NCBI GenBank assembly: GCA_963836915.1
Contig: CAWILH010000002.1
Coordinates: forward strand, 3,782,001 to 3,846,000
Length of the DNA: 64,000 nucleotides
Direction of reading: 5' to 3'
Origin: Cryomorpha sp963836915
GTDB taxonomy: Bacteria > Bacteroidota > Bacteroidia > Flavobacteriales_D > Cryomorphaceae
This document shows positions 24,775 through 32,541 of this stretch, one piece after another. Below the pieces are notes generated by a model. The model was not told the DNA's origin, searched no databases, and was given only the letters and a program-made list of their open reading frames with translations. The position numbers and the translations under genes are program-made. How positions within the stretch are numbered: the stretch's first letter is position 1; the number at the start of each line of letters is the position of its first letter.

Positions 24775-27700
24775 TTATTGACCGATTAGGAATTCCAAAT
24801 TGATAAGGGCTTGGTTATATCCGTTTAAAGTGTTTAGGTAATTGAATTTCAATTCCAATGCCCTGTTGATATTTTGAAAATACTCCACATAATTGATGGC
24901 ACCATTCTCAAAACTCTTTTGGGCATTGTCGATAATCAGGTTGGCCTGTGGTATGGCTTTGTTCTGATAGTAATTAACACTGCTTCTGAACTTTGTGACT
25001 TCCGCCATCTGCTGGCTATACTGTCCCTGCAAAGAAGTATTGTAATATCGGGCATTGGTCTCAGCCATTTCAGCACGGAGCTGTGCCTCCTTGATATTGG
25101 CTTTGTAAGAGCCAAAAAACAGGGGTATGGAAATACCTGCAGATACACCGGTAAACCTGTCGGAGGACACGGCTACTCGCCCATCACCTGTTTCTCCGCC
25201 AATCAAAGATTGGTTAAAATATCCTATGCTAAGGTCGGGCAAGAGTTTTGCCGACTGAACGGATTTAGATGCACGTGCAATTTCTACCTGCTGGTTAGCA
25301 TACTCAAGTGCAGGATTGTTGGCAAGCAGTGCAGTATTCAATGCATCCCGAGCTTGCCTTTCGGCCAGGGGAGGTGGGCTGAATGACAAATCGCTGGTAT
25401 CGTTCAAAAGTATTTGAAGCTGTCTTTCTTCAATAGCAATATCGCCTTCCAGCAGTTTCAGTTGATTTTGAATTTCCATAACACCCGTTTCGGAAGCTGC
25501 TTTTTCTAAATAGTTCGTTTCACCTGTCTCATAACGGATATTGGCAGCTTTAAGCGACTTGCCAAAAATGGTATCCTGATACAAGAGCAAGTCCTGCCGA
25601 TCATACAGATACGACAATTGATACCAAGCTTGGCGTATGTTTCGTTTCAGCTCATTTTCTGTAACGGCCAATTGCTTTTCACTGCCGTCTATGCGTGCCT
25701 TGGCCAGTTGCCTCTGCTTGCCATACACCGTTGGGAATTCAAAGGTCTGCCCAAGATTGAAAGAAAAGTCATTTTCAAAACTGTTGTATTGACCATAACT
25801 AATCCCTATATCGGTTTTTTCTAAATTAAAAGCTCCCTTTTTTCCTTGTTTTTGGACTTCAATATTGGTTCTGGAAATTTTAACGTTCCCATTGTTTGCC
25901 AATCCAATAGCAATGGCATCGTCCAATGATGTAATGGTGCTTCGCTGGGCCTTTGCAGATTGAGGAAACCCTAGAAAACCACCTAAGCCAATAAGCAGGA
26001 CAAGGGTGTTCAGCGCCAATCTACCCCCTTGTTTGCCCTTTTTCTTTTCGCCCCGCTTTTCCACAAAAGTGTAAAGCACAGGCAGCACTACAAGCGTAAG
26101 CAATGTTGCCGTAAGCATACCACCAATCACTACGGTAGCCAAAGGCCTTTGCACTTCTGCTCCAGCAGAAGCTGAAAATGCCATGGGCATAAAGCCGAGA
26201 ATATCCGTGGTGGCAGTGAGCATAATGGGCCTGATGCGCTCTTTGGTTCCTGTTAAAATTCTTTCTCTGATGCTGGTGACACCTTCTTCTTTGAGCGAGT
26301 TGAAACGGTTGATTAACACCAATCCATTGAGCACGGCCACCCCAAACAACACGATAAACCCTACACCTGCCGATATGCTGAATGGCATGTCCCTCAGCCA
26401 TAAGGCGAAAATGCCTCCAATAGCTGCAAGGGGTATGGCGATGTAAATCATGATGGATTGGGAGAAGGACTGCAAAGCGAAATAGAGCAGCACGAAAATC
26501 AGGAAGAGTGCGATGGGCACAACTACCTGGAGCCGGCCTTTGGCACGTTGCAAATTTTCAAATTCACCACCATAGGTAAGGTAATAGCCCGGTGGTAAGT
26601 CCAATTCGGCATCCAGTTTCTTCTGTATATCCAAAACCACCGATTCCACATCGCGCCCTCTTGTGTTCACCCCTACATAAGTCCTTCGGAAGGTGTTGTC
26701 CCGGGAAATCTGCATAGGCCCTGGAACATACTCGATGTCGGCTACCTCTTTAATAGGAACCTGGGTGCCGTCTGGCAGGTCAATATATAAGGTACGCAGG
26801 TCATCTATGCTCCTGCGATGGGTCTCATCAAAGCGTATGACCATGTCAAAGCGTTTCTCGCCTTCAAAGATTACCCCTGCGGTGCCGCCTGCAAATGCCG
26901 CGCTTACATACTCATTTATCTTTTCAATGTCCAGGCCGTATTGGGCTATTTTTTTGCGGTTGTACCTCACCGTCATTTGGGGCAGTCCCGATGTCCGCTC
27001 CGGGCTCACATCGCCAACTCCGGGAACCGTTTGGATTATTTCTCCCATCTGCTCGGCTTTTTGCGCCAGTATATCCAAATCTTCACCATAAAGCTTAACG
27101 GCCACGTCTTCTCTCACCCCTGTGAGCAACTCGTTAAACCTCAGTTCTACGGGCTGACTGAAAACCAGGTTTACGCCAGTAAGTTCCCGTTCAAGCAATG
27201 TTTTGATTTCAGCTATCAACTCTTCTTTCGTCTCCACGGAAGTCCATTTGCCCATATCTTTTTCAAGGATGATGAACATATCTGCAATATCCATGGGCAT
27301 GGGGTCGGTAGGGATATCAGCTACACCGATACGTGCCACGGCTGTTTTTATCTCAGGAAAATTTTCAAGGAGCAGGGTTTCGATTTTTTCTGAAACCCGA
27401 ATGGACTCTGTGAGTCCGCTACCCGGCCTGATCAGGGCTTGCATGGCCAGATCCCCCTCATCGAGCTGCGGTACAAATTCACCACCCATACGGGAAAAGA
27501 GGAACCCCGCAACGAGCAGTAATACCACACCAAGGATAATTACCAATGCCTTGAGCCTCAAAGCTCCTTTAAGCAAAGGCAGGTAGGCATATTGAATACC
27601 CCCAATAATCCTGTCGCTGAGCTTTTCGAGCCATCGCTCAAACTTTCCAAACCAATTGTCCTTCTTCTGAACAGGCTTCATAAAAAGGGCCGACATCATG

Positions 27701-29193
27701 GGGACATAGGTAAGGCAAAGGAAAATAGCCCCAATCATGGCAAAACCAAAGGTGTAGGCCATGGGTTGAAACATTTTACCCTCCACACCGGTGAGAAAAA
27801 GGATAGGGGCAAATACAATAAGGATAATGACTTGACCGAAGAAGGCCGAGCTCATCATTGTGCTACCCGCATCGTATGCTACTTCGTCCATCGTGCCTTG
27901 GTTGAACTTAATTTTACCCGACCGTACGCGCTTTTGGATTTCGTATACCGTACCTTCAATTATGATAACAGCGCCATCGATTATAATCCCAAAGTCAATG
28001 GCTCCAAGACTCATCAAGTTGGCCCATACATCAAATTGCTTCATCAAGATGAAGGCGAAAAGCAGGGAAAGTGGAATGGTGGTGGCGGTGATGATACCAC
28101 CACGCAAACTTCCCAACAGAATTACCAATGCAAAGATTACAATCAATGCACCCTCCAGTAGGTTTTGTGATACGGTGCTGGTAGTACGCTCTATCAGTGA
28201 GCTTCTGTCTAAGAAGGGTTTTAATTCCAACCCTTCGGGCAGCGACTTTTGAATCTCCTTCATGCGCTCCTGGACATTTTGGATTACGGCATTAGGGTTT
28301 GCACCTTTCAGCATTAAAACCATTCCGCCCACGGCCTCGCGCCCATCTTGGGTAAAAGCACCATAGCGCACCTGACTCCCAAAATGTACTTGCTCGGCTA
28401 CATCACCAATCGTTACAGGAATACCATTTTCATTATTGATAACTATATCACGAATATCGTCCAGCGACCTAATCAAGCCTTCTCCACGAATGAAATTGGC
28501 CATTTTGTTCCTTTCAATATAGGCTCCACCAGTATTGACATTGTTTTTTTGTAAGGCTTCGAACACATCGGAAATTGAAACATTCATCGCATTCAACTTT
28601 TCGGGGTTGATAGCAATCTCGTACTGTTTCACTTTTCCCCCAAAGGCATTTACCTCTACCACACCTTCTACTAAAGTAAGCTGGCGTTTTACAATCCAGT
28701 CTTGTATAGTACGTAAATCTGTAGGTGAGTAAGCCGTGTCGTACCCCTCTTTGGGTTTTATGGTGTATTGATAAATTTCACCCAAGCCAGTAGTGATCGG
28801 ACCCATAGATGGGCTTCCGAACTTTTCGGGTATTTGGTCTCTCACTTCATTAAGCTTCTCCTGCACCAACTGGCGGGGTTTATATATCCCCATATCATCA
28901 TCAAATACTATGGTAACTACCGAAAGCCCAAAGCGGGATATCGAGCGTATTTCAGTAACACCGGGCAAATTGCCCATTGCCAGTTCCACCGGGTAGGTTA
29001 CGAATTGTTCGATGTCTTCGGTGGCTAAATTTTCCGAAACAGTAATTACCTGCACCTGATTGTTTGTAATATCAGGTACTGAACCGAGATTGATCGTAAG
29101 CATTGAGTATATGCCGACCCCAATGAGAGCCAGAGTGAAGAGCCCCACAATGAATTTATTCCTTATAGAAAAGGAAATGATTTGATTGATCAT
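24775..29193 (-). CDS. czcA: CzcA-type RND pump fused to CzcC/TolC-like outer membrane protein
   Basis: A 1472-aa protein starting at MINQIISFSIRNKFIVG. The ATG ends at 29193; the longer frame adds an unrelated 22-residue leader. Residues 1-1035 are a heavy-metal RND pump with the divalent-type charged motif in TM4 (AIDFGIIIDGAVIIIEG). After LPVLYTFVEKRGEKKKGKQGG a hydrophobic linker with a signal-like segment leads into a complete TolC-type domain (about 1070-1472, QRSTITSLDDAIAIGLAN to LINLEFLIGQ). Normally CzcA and CzcC are separate. The linker must cross the periplasm, or be cut near the signal-like segment FLGFPQSAKAQ. Such fusions recur in Bacteroidota. Confidence 0.92.
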   Translation of the reverse strand: MINQIISFSIRNKFIVGLFTLALIGVGIYSMLTINLGSVPDITNNQVQVITVSENLATEDIEQFVTYPVELAMGNLPGVTEIRSISRFGLSVVTIVFDDDMGIYKPRQLVQEKLNEVRDQIPEKFGSPSMGPITTGLGEIYQYTIKPKEGYDTAYSPTDLRTIQDWIVKRQLTLVEGVVEVNAFGGKVKQYEIAINPEKLNAMNVSISDVFEALQKNNVNTGGAYIERNKMANFIRGEGLIRSLDDIRDIVINNENGIPVTIGDVAEQVHFGSQVRYGAFTQDGREAVGGMVLMLKGANPNAVIQNVQERMKEIQKSLPEGLELKPFLDRSSLIERTTSTVSQNLLEGALIVIFALVILLGSLRGGIITATTIPLSLLFAFILMKQFDVWANLMSLGAIDFGIIIDGAVIIIEGTVYEIQKRVRSGKIKFNQGTMDEVAYDAGSTMMSSAFFGQVIILIVFAPILFLTGVEGKMFQPMAYTFGFAMIGAIFLCLTYVPMMSALFMKPVQKKDNWFGKFERWLEKLSDRIIGGIQYAYLPLLKGALRLKALVIILGVVLLLVAGFLFSRMGGEFVPQLDEGDLAMQALIRPGSGLTESIRVSEKIETLLLENFPEIKTAVARIGVADIPTDPMPMDIADMFIILEKDMGKWTSVETKEELIAEIKTLLERELTGVNLVFSQPVELRFNELLTGVREDVAVKLYGEDLDILAQKAEQMGEIIQTVPGVGDVSPERTSGLPQMTVRYNRKKIAQYGLDIEKINEYVSAAFAGGTAGVIFEGEKRFDMVIRFDETHRRSIDDLRTLYIDLPDGTQVPIKEVADIEYVPGPMQISRDNTFRRTYVGVNTRGRDVESVVLDIQKKLDAELDLPPGYYLTYGGEFENLQRAKGRLQVVVPIALFLIFVLLYFALQSFSQSIMIYIAIPLAAIGGIFALWLRDMPFSISAGVGFIVLFGVAVLNGLVLINRFNSLKEEGVTSIRERILTGTKERIRPIMLTATTDILGFMPMAFSASAGAEVQRPLATVVIGGMLTATLLTLVVLPVLYTFVEKRGEKKKGKQGGRLALNTLVLLIGLGGFLGFPQSAKAQRSTITSLDDAIAIGLANNGNVKISRTNIEVQKQGKKGAFNLEKTDIGISYGQYNSFENDFSFNLGQTFEFPTVYGKQRQLAKARIDGSEKQLAVTENELKRNIRQAWYQLSYLYDRQDLLLYQDTIFGKSLKAANIRYETGETNYLEKAASETGVMEIQNQLKLLEGDIAIEERQLQILLNDTSDLSFSPPPLAERQARDALNTALLANNPALEYANQQVEIARASKSVQSAKLLPDLSIGYFNQSLIGGETGDGRVAVSSDRFTGVSAGISIPLFFGSYKANIKEAQLRAEMAETNARYYNTSLQGQYSQQMAEVTKFRSSVNYYQNKAIPQANLIIDNAQKSFENGAINYVEYFQNINRALELKFNYLNTLNGYNQALINLEFLIGQ

Positions 29194-29256
29194 AATTATA
29201 CGTATTTTATCAAGCCTTTCCTTGGAGTTCAGAAATAGTAGCTTGTGGCTATATGC

Positions 29257-29270
29257 CAATATTAATATTG
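29257..29270. promoter_or_regulatory. Perfect palindrome upstream of czcA
   Basis: CAATATTAATATTG is a 14-nt perfect palindrome 64 nt upstream of the CzcA-CzcC start codon, in the gap before the DUF6660 gene. AT-rich palindromes of this size at this distance are typical operators of homodimeric regulators. The regulator is not identified: the AraC gene expected beside this module is decayed (29848-29955). Confidence 0.4.
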
Positions 29271-29383
29271 AATTTTGCCGTCAGGTTTGACAGCGACAAG
29301 AAAAATCGGTCTTTGAAAGCGCAAATACTGAATTCGCTATTAATCAAGAGATCAATAGTCAGTAATAGTTTGAAAAGACTTTT

Positions 29384-29713
29384 TTATGCGGATTGGGGTG
29401 GTCGCCAGATGGCTCCGCTAATTCGGCGGGGAAATAAATCCTTGAAGTAATCTCCAAGATCACTTGTTGTAGCTAAAGAAACTACCGTCTCACGTTTGGA
29501 TTGACTCGGGATTGCAATATGAGTGTGGCAACAATGGCACACACAAAATGGGGAACAGCCATCTGTATCGTGTGACTCACTACTATGATTATGGCCATCA
29601 ACAAATTCTGCCGAAGAAAAAGTCTCATTATCACTCTCAGGTATAGAGTCATCACAAGAGATGCCCGTCAAAACGAACATCAAAATAGCCAAAGTGAGAG
29701 AAACAAATTTCAT
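29384..29713 (-). CDS. DUF6660 family small Cys/His-rich lipoprotein
   Basis: A 109-aa protein, with the start at the second Met of the frame (MKFVSLTLAILMFVLTG). A lipobox (GISC) is followed by an acidic linker with HNHSSESHDTDGC. The metal-binding-like core CSPFCVCHCC-H follows, and the C-terminus ISGAIWRPPQS is typical of DUF6660. These small proteins precede RND metal pumps in Bacteroidota. It is upstream of the czcA fusion on the same strand and plays the positional role that HYC_CC_PP plays in the copper module. It is inferred to bind Zn or Cd in the periplasm. Confidence 0.75.
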   Translation of the reverse strand: MKFVSLTLAILMFVLTGISCDDSIPESDNETFSSAEFVDGHNHSSESHDTDGCSPFCVCHCCHTHIAIPSQSKRETVVSLATTSDLGDYFKDLFPRRISGAIWRPPQSA

Positions 29714-29847
29714 TCGATACAAAAGTACTAAATTAAGAGCTATGGTGCCTAAATATTTACGTGGTCAAATCCCAATACATAGAAGTTGTCAGCAAGGGCT
29801 TGAAGTTTTTACTGATTTATAAGTACTGAAACTATTGCCTGCTCCAA

Positions 29848-29955
29848 TTAAGCATCCTGATATTGTATTTTGAGTTTGCCCAATATTTCCTTCACTGCCA
29901 AAATACAGCGAGGGTAAACCTTGTTTTTGATTTGTAGTCGCTCGTTAGATTTCAT
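29848..29955 (-). pseudogene. N-terminal remnant of HMA-AraC regulator gene
   Basis: The minus strand encodes MKSNERLQIKNKV-YPRC-ILAVKE and ends after 35 codons. It aligns with the first 33 residues of the regulator at 15085-15657 (MKQNELLHIKNMV-CPRC-IMAVKD). The first metal-ligand Cys has become Tyr and the rest of the gene is gone. It lies just before the intact helicase gene, the mirror image of 15.6-16.0 kb, where the regulator is intact and the helicase decayed. Confidence 0.75.
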
Positions 29956-30006
29956 ACAAACCAAATTTTTGTTTTCGCATAATGCAGTTAAACTGATAAA
30001 ACATGA

Positions 30007-31446
30007 CTAATTCAATATAGCTGAATCGATTGCACTTCTTACATCTTTTCTAACGTTGTACCAAAAACCCTTCTTATAGTTGACTCCTTGCTTTTTCATT
30101 CTGTTTGCACAGTATTTTGATTCTACTTCTGACATTTCTACACGTTTCTCGATGAGGTAATCTCTGTACTTGTAAACGGCCGAAATCAACTTATGCAATT
30201 TAGATATGGCAAAGCGCAGAAAAGATTCAAATATTGGAAGTCTTTCCAGTTCTTCGGTTAGCTCCATCAATTCCAACCCCTGGGCTTCAATCGGTTTCGT
30301 GATCTGACGAATGACACCTTCTTCATTCAAACCAATTACATTGATTTGAGTTGGAGTACTTTTTTTTCTCTTTTTCTTCCCTTCAAGCGTCCAATCTCTA
30401 TCCAGGTAACTCAGTCCATGTTCAAGCCAAAGACCAGCATTATCCAAAACAAAACCATGTTCTTTATTGGGGGATGTTCGCATACATCTGCCCACCTGCT
30501 GTAAATACAGAACCAGTGATTTGGTGGGTCTGGCAAGTTGAACTGCTTCGCAATCTGGTACGTCAAAACCTTCTGAAACAATATCTACGTTACTTAGAAT
30601 TGTTATTTCGCCTTTCTTAAACCTATCAAGTATGGATGTTCTTTCTGGTTTTGGCGTTTTAGCATCTAAATGAGCGGCTCTTATTCCATTTTCCTGATAG
30701 CGCTCTACAATTGACTTGCTGTGCTCAACGTCAACCGCAAATACAATGGTTTTTTTTCCGTTTACATACTTCTTGTAGCTCTCGACCAAATTGGCCATAA
30801 GGCTGTTATCAAGCATGACATTACGTAGCATTTGTATATCGTAGTCTTTCATTCTGGTCTTTACTGCCGATAAATCTGGAATGCTGCCTACTAGGTGTTT
30901 AATAGGAACGAGGTACTTATTTTCAATGAAGGAAGACAGTTTACCAAGCGGTATTAAAATGTCGTAGAGATCGTCAAAACCTTCGACATTAATTCTAGTA
31001 GGTGTGGCCGTTACTCCTAGAAAACGCGCATCTGGATATTGGTCCCAGAGTTTCTTGTACGTGTTTGCTTTTGAGTGGTTGCACTCATCAATGATGACTA
31101 TATCTGCAGGTGGATATTCTCTTCTTGATAAGGTTTGAATGGTTGCCACCTGTACATCTTGCTCAGGCGAATATTTTAGCTTGGCTGAAATCACACCAAC
31201 ATTCACATCAAATTGAGAAAGCCTATCAGCAATTTGTTCTACAAGCTCAATTCTATGAACAACAATTAGGACTTTCTTTTTCTTGACATGCGCTTTTCTT
31301 ACGATCTCAGAGAACACCGTTGTTTTCCCCGTACCTGTTGGCATTTGAAAAAGCACATTCATTAGGTTCAGCTTCTCAGGATTCCATGCATCAAAGATTT
31401 TCTTGATGCCTTCTCGCTGATATGGTCTTAACTGAACTTTGGACAT
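30007..31446 (-). CDS. SF2 DEAD/DEAH-type helicase linked to Argonaute
   Basis: A 479-aa ATP-dependent helicase/translocase. Visible motifs: QxxG-type LRPYQREGIKKIF at the start, Walker A MPTGTGKT (35-42), Walker B DECN (120-123), motif III GVTATPTR, motif V region VSEGFDVPDCE and motif VI QQVGRCMR (316-323). The two RecA-like domains fill residues 1-370. The last 110 residues are a basic, helical tail with YCANRM and GFWYNVRKDVRSAI. No nuclease domain is fused. It resembles the ResIII/RadD-like family. It starts 20 nt after the DUF4238 gene, itself 28 nt after the Argonaute gene, so all three are likely one transcript. It may open duplexes for, or act after, Argonaute recognition. Confidence 0.88.
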   Translation of the reverse strand: MSKVQLRPYQREGIKKIFDAWNPEKLNLMNVLFQMPTGTGKTTVFSEIVRKAHVKKKKVLIVVHRIELVEQIADRLSQFDVNVGVISAKLKYSPEQDVQVATIQTLSRREYPPADIVIIDECNHSKANTYKKLWDQYPDARFLGVTATPTRINVEGFDDLYDILIPLGKLSSFIENKYLVPIKHLVGSIPDLSAVKTRMKDYDIQMLRNVMLDNSLMANLVESYKKYVNGKKTIVFAVDVEHSKSIVERYQENGIRAAHLDAKTPKPERTSILDRFKKGEITILSNVDIVSEGFDVPDCEAVQLARPTKSLVLYLQQVGRCMRTSPNKEHGFVLDNAGLWLEHGLSYLDRDWTLEGKKKRKKSTPTQINVIGLNEEGVIRQITKPIEAQGLELMELTEELERLPIFESFLRFAISKLHKLISAVYKYRDYLIEKRVEMSEVESKYCANRMKKQGVNYKKGFWYNVRKDVRSAIDSAILN

Positions 31447-31466
31447 TTAAGTGGATTATTTCGGCT

Positions 31467-32513
31467 TCATTTACTAATTACTGCGGGTTCTGGTCGCTTG
31501 AAGGATGGATGTCTCAATGGTGTCAATTGTCCATGATAGTCTTTCGCGTTCACTCTCAAGGAAAAGAAATCGAGTTCAAGATCAATATGGGCATCTTCTG
31601 AACTCATGAGGAAGAATTTTCTTGATTCATGATTCAGTACTTCATTTATGTTGTTCTTGCTATCTCTGTATTCTAAAAACTGTTCTCTGAGAAGGGAAAT
31701 GTATTCTTTTGGTATCTCATCAAAAAAGACTTGGGATTGGCAATTGATAAATTGAAGTCCATTGAGTTGATGTACTTCTTCGACAGATTCGGTGCTGCAG
31801 CAATTCTCGCAATCATTACCAAAACTGTAGGCTTCAGGATCAAATAAGCAAATCATCAACCTAGGGTGTATTGGGTAAAACAATTGAAGCCCTTTGGCTA
31901 CTAGTGCTGTTGCCCCTTCATACGTATCAGCTTTTTCCATCAACTGGTTATAGAATATAACAGGGGCATCTGAAGTAATGAAGGGTAATGGAGATAGATT
32001 AACGAGGAATTTACAGGCGAGGAAATTTAAGAGGTGCTCATGTTCAATGGCTTGGGCAAGCGATAATAAAACAGGGTTTTCATGATCTAATCGATGATCT
32101 TTGATTTTATCAGATAGTTCAGGGTCAAATTCTTTAAGAAAGGCTTTCATACTCTTGTTCAATCCATCGATCATACTGTCTCCTGATTTAGGAACTCTGA
32201 ATGCCTGATATAAAATAAACTGCCGTAAAATCTTGAAGCCATTTGTTTCTGGCGGTGGGGGATATAGCAGCTTTTCTTCCGTCCAATAGTAGAATAAGAG
32301 CGCAATTTTATCTTCTATGTGAGCCAAAGCATTCTCGATCTCATCATCTTGTCCGTACAGAAAATTCTCATAGGCTTGGTGCCTGAGTGGAGCTTCACGA
32401 ATAAGCTTGTTATTCTTGAGGTTGTACAATCCAATGAACTTTCCTTGAAGGTCAATGGAGAACCTTTTCAAATAGAAGCGCGGTATGTAGTGATGTCTTT
32501 TCTTTTTGGACAT
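31467..32513 (-). CDS. DUF4238 domain protein
   Basis: A 348-aa protein with the family's N-terminal signature HHYIPRFYLKRF (7-18), EIENALAHIEDKIA (about 56-69) and a central PFITSDAPVIFYN (about 177-189). The C-terminal third is not recognised. It has no membrane segment or signal. DUF4238 has no established activity known to me; the conserved His, Asp and Ser residues would suit a catalytic or nucleotide-handling role, but that is speculation. Its place between the Argonaute and helicase genes, with gaps of 28 and 20 nt, suggests it is the third component, possibly the effector, of the unit. Confidence 0.82.
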   Translation of the reverse strand: MSKKKRHHYIPRFYLKRFSIDLQGKFIGLYNLKNNKLIREAPLRHQAYENFLYGQDDEIENALAHIEDKIALLFYYWTEEKLLYPPPPETNGFKILRQFILYQAFRVPKSGDSMIDGLNKSMKAFLKEFDPELSDKIKDHRLDHENPVLLSLAQAIEHEHLLNFLACKFLVNLSPLPFITSDAPVIFYNQLMEKADTYEGATALVAKGLQLFYPIHPRLMICLFDPEAYSFGNDCENCCSTESVEEVHQLNGLQFINCQSQVFFDEIPKEYISLLREQFLEYRDSKNNINEVLNHESRKFFLMSSEDAHIDLELDFFSLRVNAKDYHGQLTPLRHPSFKRPEPAVISK

Positions 32514-32541
32514 AAGTGACGGATCATTTCAATATTCTGTC

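Noticed and set aside
26818..28161. Long plus-strand open frames opposite czcA
   Set aside because: They are complements of conserved RND-pump codons, overlap each other in several frames and resemble no protein family.
29761..29777. Possible second attachment-site copy (TCCCAATACAT)
   Set aside because: Only about eight bases match the mnmE end; too short and inside the island, so not accepted as the other end.
30007..31446. Helicase as the motor subunit of a type I or III restriction system
   Set aside because: No methylase or specificity gene is nearby and no endonuclease domain is fused; the close spacing with DUF4238 and Argonaute fits better.
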